Shown here in pieces: positions 16,168-24,003 of a stretch of 26,594 nt of DNA. Both the position numbers and the translations under genes were made by a program. Every line of letters begins with the position of its first letter. The stretch's first letter is position 1. This stretch comes from Prado023 sp964638055. Its GTDB lineage: Bacteria > Actinomycetota > Actinomycetes > S36-B12 > CAIYMF01. The DNA lies in assembly GCA_964638055.1 (NCBI GenBank), contig CAZWXF010000031.1, positions 1 to 26,594 of the forward strand, read 5' to 3'. A model generated the notes under the pieces. That model did no database searches. It saw nothing but the letters and a program-made list of their open reading frames with translations, and was not told the DNA's origin.

Positions 16168-16436
16168 GGGGCGGCTCCTTGCCGTGTGAGTTGCGGCCGT
16201 GTGTGATGCTGGCCGCGGCGATGGTTCGTGAGCTGGTCGATCGGGGCGCCGGGCTTTGCATGGCGCTGCGACCGGGCGGGTGGCGGTGGGAGGGGTTCCC
16301 CGCCGGCTGTTCCCATTGTGCTGGTGACCCCTGACATGAAATCCCGGGTCAGCGATCCGGGTGGCAGCCGGACCGCCGGTGCCGTGCCAGCGAGGTTGCG
16401 TCGGCGGATCAGCGGGTGCCCCGACGTCAAGGCGAG

Positions 16437-17036
16437 TCAGTAGACCCGCGGGGTCTCGCCGAGCAGCAGGTGACGCTCAGGGCCGGGTGGGAACGCGGCC
16501 CGGACCTTGGATCGGATCCGAGTGAGAGTGACGGCCACCGCATCGGCACTGGCATACCCCAGGCCCTGGGCGATCTCGCGGTTCGACCATCCATCCAGGT
16601 GCGCCCAGAGCACCTTCCGCTCGCGGTCATTGAGATGAGTCGCAAGCGAGCGCAGTGCCAGGCGCGACACCGGCTCCGCGCTTGCTCCCAGCGCCCGCAG
16701 CCGGCGTGGCAGCGGGGCTCGCCCGGGCGGGTTGTCCTCGCCGTCGAAGAGGTCCAACGCGGCGTGGCCGTGCCTCTTCTCGGCGCGGATCACGTCGAGG
16801 GCCCGGCGACGCGCCGCGGTCGTGACCCATGCCTGCCAGTTCGCGATCGTGGATGGGTCCAGCCCCGCGAACCGCACCAGGACCTCCTGAGCGACGTCGT
16901 GCGCGTCCACCCCGTCGTGGACACCCTCGCCCAGCACGGATCGAGCCACTCGTAAGGCCACACGATGGGCCTCGGCAAGCGTCGACTCGCTGGGGTGGCT
17001 CATGCGGGATGGGGTGTCCCTGGTCTGGGTCGTCAA
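16437..17036 (-). CDS. ECF-like sigma-70 family RNA polymerase sigma factor
   Basis: About 199 residues with sigma region 2 (VDAHDVAQEVLVRFAGLDPS, then WVTTAARRRALDVIRAEKR) and region 4 (LNDRERKVLWAHLDGWSNRE, then IAQGLGYASADAVAVTLTRI), joined by a Pro/Arg-rich linker. It would direct core RNA polymerase to a set of alternative promoters. A TTG start at 17036 is chosen because GAAGGAG stands 4 nt before it; the ATG at 17003 has no ribosome site but is possible. No anti-sigma gene adjoins it. Upstream DNA contains TCGTCTGATCGTCTGA (a repeated TCGTCTGA) and a palindrome at 17085-17097. Confidence 0.82.
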   Translation of the reverse strand: MTTQTRDTPSRMSHPSESTLAEAHRVALRVARSVLGEGVHDGVDAHDVAQEVLVRFAGLDPSTIANWQAWVTTAARRRALDVIRAEKRHGHAALDLFDGEDNPPGRAPLPRRLRALGASAEPVSRLALRSLATHLNDRERKVLWAHLDGWSNREIAQGLGYASADAVAVTLTRIRSKVRAAFPPGPERHLLLGETPRVY

Positions 17037-17337
17037 GGGGCTCCTTCGTCTGATCGTCTGATGGGTCGCTCTCAACCCGGAGTGTGACCGGCGGTCATGA
17101 CAGAACTCGGTGGTGCACTGCGCCCTGGACCAGCGCGAATGGTCCAACGCAGGCCCGCAGACTCGGGGCCGGATCGGCTGGTCGGTGATTCCGCAGGGCC
17201 GCCGACCCGTTCATTCGGGGGGGGGAGCCGCTGTGTGACCAGGCTCACGTCGGTCGCTGTTCATCACAGGCCGCCATCAGGCGTCGAACAGTTGTCGGGC
17301 AGCGAAACGCGCCGCCCCCGTGATCCTGGAGGACACC
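17037..17337. promoter_or_regulatory. Divergent intergenic region with palindrome TGACCGGCGGTCA
   Basis: The 301 bp between the divergent sigma factor and phosphatase genes hold no convincing gene. TGACCGGCGGTCA at 17085-17097 is a perfect palindrome around a central G and could be an operator. A direct repeat of TCGTCTGA lies at about 17047-17062, just upstream of the sigma factor ribosome site. Confidence 0.35.
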
Positions 17338-17955
17338 ATGACCCAGCTCCCCGGTCGGAGCCCCGACCACTCGGCCGTCGCCGCCGGTCGGCTGGCCCAC
17401 GTCGCCGCTCTGGCACACACCGTGCCCGAGCCCAGCGCGGCTCACCTGCTCGCCTCGGTTGATCTCTGGGGGCAGCCGGAGTGCGCCCCGACCCAGATCG
17501 TGCCCGGGTTGCACCAGGGCGGCACCGAGGATCACGACGTCCTCTCGCGACGCGGTGAGGACTTCCGCGGCCGCGGTGGCTACCCGTTCGACACCGTCAT
17601 CACCCTGTACGCCAGCGCCCAGCCGGTGCCGTGGGGGGTCGAGGAGCTGCGCTTCGGATTCCTGGACTCGACGCTGGATGGCGACGACATCGACACCGTC
17701 ATCCGGGCGGCGCGGTTCGCCTTCGAGCGGTGGCTCGACGGAGCCGAGGTGCTCGTGCGCTGCCAGGCGGGGATGAACCGCTCCGGGCTGGTCACCGCAC
17801 TGGTCCTCACGATGGCCGGCCTCTCGCCCGCCCAGGCCATCACGCTGATCCGCCGGGAGCGGGGGGAATCCTGCCTGTTCAATGAGCACTTCGTGCGGTG
17901 GCTGCTGGAAGACGGGGCTGGGGGAGCGGCGGGAGCGAGGAATGCGGCTGCCTGA
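17338..17955 (+). CDS. Protein tyrosine/dual-specificity phosphatase-like protein
   Basis: A 205-residue cytosolic protein with the CX5R phosphatase loop VRCQAGMNRSGLV (C142, R148) followed by the usual helix (TALVLTMAGLSPAQAITLIR). The general-acid region is probably FGFLDSTLDGDD (about 105-116). Earlier strands match the DSP core (IVPGLHQGGTEDH, FDTVITLYASAQP). ATG 17338 has GGAGG 6 nt upstream. Known relatives dephosphorylate proteins, nucleotides or phospho-sugars; the substrate here is open. It stands on the plus strand 155 bp upstream of the ADP-ribosyltransferase-like gene, so joint transcription is possible but not shown. Confidence 0.8.
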   Translation: MTQLPGRSPDHSAVAAGRLAHVAALAHTVPEPSAAHLLASVDLWGQPECAPTQIVPGLHQGGTEDHDVLSRRGEDFRGRGGYPFDTVITLYASAQPVPWGVEELRFGFLDSTLDGDDIDTVIRAARFAFERWLDGAEVLVRCQAGMNRSGLVTALVLTMAGLSPAQAITLIRRERGESCLFNEHFVRWLLEDGAGGAAGARNAAA

Positions 17956-18110
17956 TCTGGGCCTGTCTGCGGTAGGCCCACGCGGGTGACTTCTCCTCTC
18001 CCACTCTCCTTCCAGGGTGCCCAACGCTCATCCGCGTGCCCTGCGCCGGTGGCCGACATCAGCCGCGCTGCGTGTGCTTTCGTGTCAGGAGCCACGTCAA
18101 GGAGGGGCCG

Positions 18111-18715
18111 TTGTCCACATCGATCGATCATGAACTCGTGAAACGGGCGTGCACCCGATGGCAGGGCGGGCGCGACGGAGGCTCCTCTCGCCTGCGCGGC
18201 GCCGCACGGGTGAACACGGGCATCCGGCACTACTTCGATGCCTCCTACATCAGAGACCAAGAGGAGGCGGCCCGCGAGGAGTCCGGCGTGCTGGCTGAGG
18301 GTGAGGGATTGCTCGCTGCGGTGGACTCCGCCGAGCGGCTCACAGCCGACGGCTGGAACCTTCTGATGGGGCTGGAGCCGCGCGGGTTCGCCGGGCGTGG
18401 TCTGGAGGCCAAGAACGACCAAGGGGAGGACGAACAGATCCTCGCCGAGCTGCAGCAGGGCCTCATCACCATGCCGCTGTGGGGCGTGTCGCTCAGTCCG
18501 GAGGTGGCGCGCGGCTTCGGCAATGACGATCTGCGCTGGGTCTTCGAGGTCGTCGGTGAGTTCCCTGCCGTGGCAGCTTGGCATGTGTCGGGGATCAAGC
18601 CAGAGGAGGAGGAGCTGACTGCGGGGGTCGCTTCGCGGTCGACGGCATCAGGGGCGAGATGACGACCACACACGTCTGCCTGCGGTACCTGGGTCCCATA
18701 CGACCCCTCGGCTGA
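18111..18715 (+). CDS. Candidate ADP-ribosyltransferase-fold protein, frameshifted near its end
   Basis: TTG at 18111 is chosen because AGGAGGGGCCG precedes it. The strand WGVSLSPEVARGFG (about 124-137) matches the STS-type element of ADP-ribosyltransferases, and VSGIKPEEEEL (159-169) the ExE element with the catalytic Glu. The N-terminal Arg element is not certain (LEPRGFAGRG is one possibility). As written, the frame ends at 18662 after ELTAGVASRS. Adding one G to the G5 run at 18623-18627 gives ELTAGGRFAVDGIRGEMTTT and THVCLRYLGPIRPLG with a stop at 18713-18715, a natural last pair of ART strands. ARTs move ADP-ribose from NAD+ to a target. An NrtR-like sensor and an ADP-ribosylglycohydrolase nearby support this, but the fold call rests on motifs read by eye. 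Confidence 0.5.
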
Positions 18716-18951
18716 GCGACGCATGATCGTCGCCCAAGCACGGATGAACCGTCGCTCCTCGGCGCCATGTTGAGCGGCAATGTTCGCATCCACATGACGC
18801 CCCACTCAAGCTTCGACGTCGGCCGACGGCAGAACATCGTCGGCATGGACATCGATCGGCCAGCGCAGGTCACCGCCTCGACCAGGAAGAGAAGCCGCTC
18901 GCACTCGGCGCTCCCAGTGCCGGCACTGCCGAACCCTCTGGAAGTGCCCGC

Positions 18952-19656
18952 TCACGCCCGCGCCAGCCTTCGATACAGCGTGGCCGGACGCCCCCGCAGG
19001 TTCGACGAGAGCACGACCTCCCCGTCCCGGGTCAGCGGCTCGAGGAACGGCCTCATGCGGCGGTTGAAGTTGTCCTTGTGCAGTCCCGTGCCGACGACCG
19101 CCTCGTGGACCTTGCGCAGCTGGTGAAGCGTGAACGGCTCGGGCAGGAAGCCGTCGGGGTCCGGGTGGGTGTCTGCGTACCGGTGTCGGAACTCGTAGCG
19201 CTCGCGCAGCGACTCGACCGCGGTGGCGACGATCTCGTCGTGGTCGAACAGCAGCGGTCCCTCGCCGTCGAGCCGGCCGTCCGGCAGGACCCGGACCAGG
19301 TCGCCACGGGCCCTCAGCAGGTCTGACTCCTGCAGAGAGATCGAGTGGGCGACCGACATCGCCCAGGTGCGGTCGTCGCGGGCGGGGTCGTCGAAGAGGC
19401 GCAGCAGGCGGGGGCGGATGTCCGAGGAGGGCTCGATGCCCACCTTGCGCCGAAGCACGTCCTCGACCGTCCGCGCGACGGTCCAACGCTCACGAATGAA
19501 CCCGCCGGGCAGCGCGCGCCCCGTCGGATCGTTGCGCTCCTGCACGAGGATCCGGAGGTCGGGATTTGTGTCATGGGGCCCCGATATCGTCAGTATCGCG
19601 AGGTCGACGGTGACTCCGGGGCGGGGGAACTCCTCCAGGTCCATCGTCGTCGACAC
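18952..19656 (-). CDS. nrtR: NrtR-type transcriptional regulator (Nudix-like sensor plus winged helix)
   Basis: A 234-residue protein. The N-terminal 150 residues form a Nudix fold (VDLAILTISG, ILVQERNDPTGRALPGGFIR). Its Nudix box is degenerate: ARTVEDVLRRKVGI replaces the catalytic REXXEE helix, so hydrolysis is unlikely and ligand sensing likely. The C-terminus has the winged helix of NrtR proteins (PFTLHQLRKVHEAVVGTGLH, KDNFNRRMRPFLEPL, RGRPATLYRR). Characterised NrtR proteins repress NAD-metabolism genes and leave DNA when ADP-ribose binds. The GTG start at 19656 stands 7 nt after a TAATCT -10 box, which overlaps an inverted repeat shared with the divergent YbjN-ARH unit, so self-control plus control of that unit is likely. 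The gene symbol reflects family, not proven orthology. Confidence 0.82.
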   Translation of the reverse strand: MSTTMDLEEFPRPGVTVDLAILTISGPHDTNPDLRILVQERNDPTGRALPGGFIRERWTVARTVEDVLRRKVGIEPSSDIRPRLLRLFDDPARDDRTWAMSVAHSISLQESDLLRARGDLVRVLPDGRLDGEGPLLFDHDEIVATAVESLRERYEFRHRYADTHPDPDGFLPEPFTLHQLRKVHEAVVGTGLHKDNFNRRMRPFLEPLTRDGEVVLSSNLRGRPATLYRRLARA

Positions 19657-19663
19657 ACCAGAG

Positions 19664-19689
19664 AGATTAGCGCGGATGGCGTGCTAATC
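19664..19689. promoter_or_regulatory. Candidate NrtR operator in the divergent promoter region
   Basis: GATTAGC at 19665-19671 and GCTAATC at 19683-19689 form a perfect 7-bp inverted repeat with an 11-bp spacer. The minus-strand TAATCT at 19669-19664 is the -10 box of the nrtR-like gene, so bound protein would block it. The plus-strand unit begins at 19710 with AAGGAG 8 nt before its ATG. An operator between a regulator and its divergent target is the common NrtR layout. Confidence 0.6.
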
Positions 19690-19709
19690 CCGCCCAAGGA
19701 GATGGACAG

Positions 19710-20708
19710 ATGAACGATGCCAATCAGGGCGGAACACCCGCCGACCCCACGATGGCCGACCCCACGATGGAGGAGGAGCTGGACGTCCTCTGGGACACCC
19801 TGCAGGACAACCTGGCGGACTACCTGGGCACCATGGTCGACCCGGGGGATCGTGACCACCTGCTCCTGGAGCTGGCCCACCCCGACCCCAGGAGGAGCGG
19901 CGGCTGTCCGCCCCATGCCCAGTTCGCGGCCTTCGGGGAGGGCACGATGATCCGTGCCGAGATCTCCGGCGACGCGCGCCTCCTGCAGCAGTACCGCCTC
20001 GATGATGAGGGCATCGCGTACTTCCAGTCCCTCGGCTGGTCCGGCAACGACGACGCCGAGAAGAACTGGTACATGGAGGCGCCGGTCACCGAGGCCCACG
20101 AGATCGCCTTCGCCGCCGTCTGGGCGTTGCGCACCTCGTTCGGCATCGCCCATCCGCAGGTGCTCACCCAGATCGCCCGGGGGCCGGCAGCCGCGGAGGC
20201 CCCGATGCTGGGCCTGTGCGCCACCACAGACGTGCCGCGCGACGACCCACGCCCACCCGCCAGCCCGGCCGGGCGCCCGGATTCCGGAGGTCTGCTCGCC
20301 ATCCAGCCGGAGGGCCGCGACGACCTGCTGCGCGTCGTCGCCGGCGTGCTGCGCGAGAAGTATGAGACAGAGCCGACTGTCGACGCGGACGGCGACTTCG
20401 TGCTCCACCACCTCGGCCAGGTGGTCTGGGTGCGGGTCCGCACGGACCAGCCGGCGGTCGAGATCATGGCGCGGGTGGCCCACGACGTGCGGTCCCGCCG
20501 AGCGACCGCGGTCGAGATCGGGCTGCTCAATCGCGACTCCGCGTGGGTGAAGTGGACGATGCACGACCGCACGGTCTGGCAGTCGATCATGCTGCCCGGC
20601 TCGCCCTTCGCTCCCAGGCACCTGGACGGCATGCTGGAGGTCTTCTGCAAGGGAATGACGGCGACCCGTGACGACGTGGCCTACCGACTCGGCGCAAAGG
20701 TGGCATGA
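19710..20708 (+). CDS. YbjN / TY-Chap-type chaperone-like protein (first paralogue)
   Basis: A 332-residue protein in two parts. The N-terminal half (about 45-165: HLLLELAHPDPRRSGGCPPH, AQFAAFGEGTMIRAEISG, YFQSLGWSGNDDAEKNWYME) resembles the N-terminal domain found on actinobacterial YbjN-like proteins. The C-terminal half (from about 200) is YbjN/type III chaperone-like: PTVDADGDFVLHHLGQVVWV, then LPGSPFAPRHLDGMLEVF. Such domains bind peptides or partner proteins rather than catalyse. ATG 19710 has AAGGAG. The stop is one base before the ATG of the ADP-ribosylglycohydrolase gene, so the two form an operon, probably under the NrtR-like operator. A second paralogue lies at 21569. The fold assignment is moderately sure; the client is unknown. 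Confidence 0.68.
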   Translation: MNDANQGGTPADPTMADPTMEEELDVLWDTLQDNLADYLGTMVDPGDRDHLLLELAHPDPRRSGGCPPHAQFAAFGEGTMIRAEISGDARLLQQYRLDDEGIAYFQSLGWSGNDDAEKNWYMEAPVTEAHEIAFAAVWALRTSFGIAHPQVLTQIARGPAAAEAPMLGLCATTDVPRDDPRPPASPAGRPDSGGLLAIQPEGRDDLLRVVAGVLREKYETEPTVDADGDFVLHHLGQVVWVRVRTDQPAVEIMARVAHDVRSRRATAVEIGLLNRDSAWVKWTMHDRTVWQSIMLPGSPFAPRHLDGMLEVFCKGMTATRDDVAYRLGAKVA

Positions 20709-20709
20709 G

Positions 20710-21143
20710 ATGACCCTGGACCTGACCTCCGCACAGCTCGACCGTGCCTGTGGCGCCGTCCTGGGCTCCGCCGTTGGCGACGCCCTGGGCGCGCCCTACG
20801 AGTTCGCAGTCGCCCCCGTCGGACCCGAGGGCCCCCGCATGATCGGCGGGGGACTGGGGAACTTCGCCCCCGGCGAGTGGACCGACGACACCACGATGGC
20901 CTGGGCCATCCTCGATGTGGCCGCCACCGGCGCGGATCTGCGCAGCGAGGAGGCCCTGACCCGGATCGCCGGGCACTTCCGCGCCTGGTACGAATCCGGC
21001 CCGTCGGACATCGGCAACCAGACCGGCGCGATCCTCGGGGCGGCGGGCACCCACCCGACCGGCGCTTCCATGACCGACCTGTCCCGCGACCTGCACGAGC
21101 GGACCGGCCACACCGCCGGCAACGGGTCTCTCATGCGGACGGC
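20710..21143 (+). CDS. ADP-ribosylglycohydrolase (DraG/ARH family), 3' part lost in gap 1
   Basis: The first 144 residues are present, about half of a normal family member. AVLGSAVGDALGAPYEF (about 16-32) and GEWTDDTTMAWAIL (about 55-68) are the hallmark DraG/ARH elements, with the WTDDT aspartates binding Mg2+. GNGSLMR near the gap is the conserved following loop. The enzyme removes ADP-ribose from Arg or other side chains or cleaves O-acetyl-ADP-ribose, a cytosolic reaction. ATG 20710 follows the YbjN-like gene stop by one base. The frame is open into the N run. Sequence after the gap is tandem repeat, so how the gene ends cannot be seen. Confidence 0.88.
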
Positions 21144-21243
21144 NNNNNNNNNNNNNNNNNNNNNNNNNNNNNNNNNNNNNNNNNNNNNNNNNNNNNNNNN
21201 NNNNNNNNNNNNNNNNNNNNNNNNNNNNNNNNNNNNNNNNNNN
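21144..21243. other. Assembly gap 1 (100 N)
   Basis: One hundred N, a standard placeholder, so the true length is unknown. The left edge is inside the ADP-ribosylglycohydrolase gene and the right edge is inside a 56-bp tandem repeat, which probably caused the break. At least 150 codons of the gene should lie here. Confidence 0.95.
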
Positions 21244-21435
21244 TGTCGAGACCCAGCCGCGTCGCCCGCGCACGAATCACCCTGTGCGCCGGTCGAGCTT
21301 CCCGAGACCCAGCCGCGTCGCCCGCGCACGAATCACCCTGTGCGCCGGTCGAGCTTCCCGAGACCCAGCCGCGTCGCCCGCGCACGAATCACCCTGTGCG
21401 CCGGTCGAGCCTGTCGAGACCCAGCCGCGCTGCCC
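21244..21435. repeat. 56-bp tandem repeat array carrying the GGTCGAGC core
   Basis: Unit GGTCGAGCTTCCCGAGACCC plus AGCCGCGTCGCCCGCGCACG plus AATCACCCTGTGCGCC. Copies: a partial one at 21244-21290 that starts at the gap, two identical full copies at 21291-21346 and 21347-21402, and a partial diverged copy from 21403 (GGTCGAGCCTGTCGAGACCC). The core equals the dispersed repeat at 1-113. There are no unique spacers, so this is not a CRISPR array. The true copy number is hidden by the gap. The rest of the gene-free stretch to 21568 shows only GATCG-rich sequence and the leader of the next gene. Confidence 0.9.
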
Positions 21436-21568
21436 GGGCGATCGTCCGCGATCGTGCGCGCACCCCTTCTGACAGTCGGGGCCTCGCTGCTCACCGATTC
21501 ATGTCATCCCCTTGCCGCACACTGGAGGGGATGACGCGCCCAGATGGACGCGCAGGGAGGAGATGCGG

Positions 21569-22585
21569 ATGGGATCTGAGGACACGGACTTCGACGTGAT
21601 GAACGAGGCTGACTGGGCAGCGTTCTCGATCGTGCTGGAGGTGGCCCTGACGGACTTGGAGGTGCGCCAGTTCCTCTGCGTGGAGGCGGAGGTCCCGGCG
21701 ACCGGCGAGCCGCTGCGCGGGGCGGTCCCCTACGTCCAGGCCATGCGGGCTCCCCAGGGCCTCCAGGTCGAGATGGCCAGCAACGAGTGCCTCGACCGGC
21801 GGTTCCGCCTGTCCAAGGATGTGCGGCGTCACGTGCGTGGCTTGGGCTTCTCCAAGCCCCGAGGGGAGTCGCTGCCCAACTACTGGGCGCAGTTCAGGAT
21901 CGAGCGCGCCGGCGAGGCCGCGCACCTGTTGGTGACCGCGCTGCGCGAAGGGTATGGCGTGCAGAACCCGGCCTTCCTGCACACCGAGCATGCCGCCCTC
22001 GCCGCGCTCATCCGGCGCGGTGACGGCCCCGCGCGGGAGACCGTGACAGAGGATGAGCCGATGGTGCCGTGGCTCCCGGCGCCTGGCGAGGACCTGGCGG
22101 CCTACCCGAGGGACCCTTCACATCTCAGGGAGCTCATCGCTGCGGCCCTGCTTCCGATGGTGGGCGAGGTTCCGCCCGCCGACGAGGACGGCGACATCGG
22201 GATCCTCGCCGGGCGCCACTCCGTCGTGTTCCTTCGTCCCACGGGGAACCTGCCCCATGTTCTGATCCACTGCCCGGTGGTGATCGGGGTGGCGGATCGC
22301 AAGGCGGCGCGTCGCGAGGTCCGTACCCTCAACCGGGTTCACCCAGGGATCCAGTACGTGCTCATCGGTGACGCCATCCACGTGCGCATGCTGATTCCGG
22401 CGATGCCCTTCGCGCCGACGCACCTGCGAGCCGAGGTCAACACGATGCTCAGGCTGGTGCCCGGGATCGACACGATCGTCGCCGAGCGAGTCCGCGGGCG
22501 CACATTCTTGGGTGAGGTTGGGGGTCCGGCCCCCGACCCGGGATCGGACGAAGGTGGTCACCGGCGCAAGGCCCGCGGCCGGTGA
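21569..22585 (+). CDS. YbjN / TY-Chap-type chaperone-like protein (second paralogue)
   Basis: A 338-residue protein. ATG 21569 is preferred, with GGAGGAG ending 6 nt before it; an ATG at 21563 would touch the ribosome site. The N-terminal domain (FSIVLEVALTDLEVRQFLCV, PNYWAQFRIERAGEAAHLLV) and C-terminal YbjN-like domain (VPPADEDGDIGILAGRHSVV, LIPAMPFAPTHLRAEVNTML) line up with the protein at 19710: both share xDGD[FI]xxLxGxxVVxxR and a PxxPFAPxHL element followed by a helix. The sequences are otherwise quite different, so the duplication is old. It has a basic, disordered C-terminal tail. It lies beyond the ADP-ribosylglycohydrolase and probably belongs to the same functional group. Confidence 0.65.
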   Translation: MGSEDTDFDVMNEADWAAFSIVLEVALTDLEVRQFLCVEAEVPATGEPLRGAVPYVQAMRAPQGLQVEMASNECLDRRFRLSKDVRRHVRGLGFSKPRGESLPNYWAQFRIERAGEAAHLLVTALREGYGVQNPAFLHTEHAALAALIRRGDGPARETVTEDEPMVPWLPAPGEDLAAYPRDPSHLRELIAAALLPMVGEVPPADEDGDIGILAGRHSVVFLRPTGNLPHVLIHCPVVIGVADRKAARREVRTLNRVHPGIQYVLIGDAIHVRMLIPAMPFAPTHLRAEVNTMLRLVPGIDTIVAERVRGRTFLGEVGGPAPDPGSDEGGHRRKARGR

Positions 22586-22623
22586 TCGTGTCGTTGCCCC
22601 CGAAGCCGCATCACGTCGCGCCC

Positions 22624-22640
22624 GGGGAGTCTGACTCCCC
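22624..22640. promoter_or_regulatory. 17-bp palindrome GGGGAGTCTGACTCCCC
   Basis: Eight-bp perfect arms around one central T, 38 nt after the second YbjN-like gene and 80 nt before the membrane-protein gene. With no loop and no T-tract it suits a dimeric protein binding site better than a terminator. Confidence 0.4.
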
Positions 22641-22708
22641 TGAGCCCGGGATGACCGGTAGGTGACGGCGGTCCCCATCGCTCGTGTGATTGATGCTCGT
22701 GGGATTGA

Positions 22709-22720
22709 TAGCGTCACCGG
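22709..22720 (+). promoter_or_regulatory. Leaderless -10 box of the small membrane-protein gene
   Basis: TAGCGT at 22709-22714 lies exactly 6 nt before the ATG at 22721, and no ribosome-binding site is present, matching the other leaderless starts in this window. Confidence 0.45.
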
Positions 22721-23161
22721 ATGACCGCCAGATGGACTTTGGTAGCAGTCTCAGCCGCGCAGCTGGCCGCAGGGGCGATCGGCCAGTACGTCGCCCTGCG
22801 CGACCGGCGCCCCTTCGACGTGCCCGTCCATTGGCAGGGTCGGCCGGAGCGCGTCGGCCGTGACTCCTGGCTCCTGGGGACCGGGCTGTCAGCACCCGGG
22901 CTCATGCTCGGCGTGCAAGCGGCCGCCACGGCCCGACTCGCCGCCGGACCGAGCGCCATGGCAACCAGGACGTTGGGGGTGCTCGGCGCGTGCATGGTCG
23001 GCGGATACCTGATCGAGCGGGAGGTGCGGTCCGCTATGACCCCGACCGGCTTCGACCCGGTTGTCACGTCGGTGGTCTCGGCAGGTCTGGTGCTCGCGGC
23101 CTCGATGGCGGCGCTGGCGGTTGCGCTCAACGCTGGACAGGCGGACCACTCAGACCGGTGA
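22721..23161 (+). CDS. Small multi-pass membrane protein, unknown family
   Basis: A 146-residue protein with about four hydrophobic segments (4-24, 52-72, 83-98, 113-137) and short charged loops; VPVHWQGRPERVGRDSWLLG is the longest hydrophilic stretch. The composition, spacing and short length suggest a four-helix inner-membrane protein of the DUF1648-like type (proteins with an FDxPVHW-type loop), but I am not sure. It is apparently leaderless and alone. Confidence 0.65.
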   Translation: MTARWTLVAVSAAQLAAGAIGQYVALRDRRPFDVPVHWQGRPERVGRDSWLLGTGLSAPGLMLGVQAAATARLAAGPSAMATRTLGVLGACMVGGYLIEREVRSAMTPTGFDPVVTSVVSAGLVLAASMAALAVALNAGQADHSDR

Positions 23162-23491
23162 GCCCTTGTCCGCTCCAGCGTCCGGCCGCCGGGCTGCTCG
23201 CCGTGGTCGCCCCCGAGCTGGCCAGTCCGGCCTGCCGCACGGTCGTGCTCGGCGGGACGGCGCTGATCGTGGTGCGCGCGAAGCCGCTCGCCCCACCGCA
23301 GAGCCGTGCGACCATGGCCGCAACGGTCTGACCGCGACTGCCCTGCGGCCGCTCCGGAAGGAGCCGGCCCCGGCAGCCACGACCTCCGCGAACTGCTGAG
23401 GCCTGGCGTGCACCGGATTCGTGTCAGGGGTGCCGGCCATCATCAGGGTGATCCGCGGCCGGCAGAGGGCGCATGGAGGCGGGGGGACACC
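23162..23491. other. Gene-free stretch
   Basis: About 330 bp between two plus-strand genes. Frames are open but Arg/Pro/Ala-rich without motifs or credible starts. The right end holds the GGGGGGACACC ribosome site of the next gene. Confidence 0.4.
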
Positions 23492-23920
23492 ATGATCGAC
23501 ATGATCCAGACCGGCTTCGGCCTGCTGGTCCTGCTCGTTTGCGGATGGGGGGTCATCGCGGTGATCCAGATGCTCGAGCCGCGCCGTCCTCCTCGGTCGT
23601 CGTCGGCTCCGAGCGCCCCACGGAGCTCGGCATCGGCGAGCTCGGACGCATCGGGCTCGCGCCGATCACTGCAGGCGTCCCGTCAGCACCTGCTCGTCGG
23701 GAGACCGGCGGGATCCGCCGGCTGCTGCCCGGATTGCACGCCGGCATGCCAGATCGCGGGATTGGCGATGGGACAGGCCTGGGGACGCGGGGACGACTGG
23801 TGGGGCCAGCCGTTCGGTGGCGACGGGCCGAACACCCAGGCGATGGTGTTCTGGGGTGACAGCTGTTGCCCGGACTGTGAGCGCTGCCCGACATGCCAGA
23901 GCACTGGTGGCGTGGGCTGA
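23492..23920 (+). CDS. Membrane-anchored cysteine-rich protein
   Basis: A 142-residue protein. ATG 23492 follows GGGGGGACACC. One N-terminal membrane helix (about 7-27: TGFGLLVLLVCGWGVIAVIQ) is followed by a long Ser/Arg/Pro-rich, probably disordered linker, then a Cys-rich end with GCCPDCTPACQ and SCCPDCERCPTCQ flanking a Trp/Gly-rich middle (WGRGDDWWGQPFGG). The paired CPxC motifs could bind zinc or an iron-sulphur cluster. No family is recognised. The frame after the linker is supported by the regular Cys spacing. Confidence 0.55.
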   Translation: MIDMIQTGFGLLVLLVCGWGVIAVIQMLEPRRPPRSSSAPSAPRSSASASSDASGSRRSLQASRQHLLVGRPAGSAGCCPDCTPACQIAGLAMGQAWGRGDDWWGQPFGGDGPNTQAMVFWGDSCCPDCERCPTCQSTGGVG

Positions 23921-24003
23921 CCGACTCTGCCCTTGCCGGGCTGGGCTCGCGGCGGCGCTACCGGGGCCGCGTGGGCGACCCTGGGGATGGGCCACCTTGC
24001 CCC

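Noticed and set aside
18952..19656. Active Nudix hydrolase
   Set aside because: The catalytic REXXEE helix is replaced by VEDVLRRKVGI, and a winged-helix domain follows.
21244..21435. CRISPR array
   Set aside because: The whole 56-bp unit is repeated without unique spacers, and no cas genes are present.
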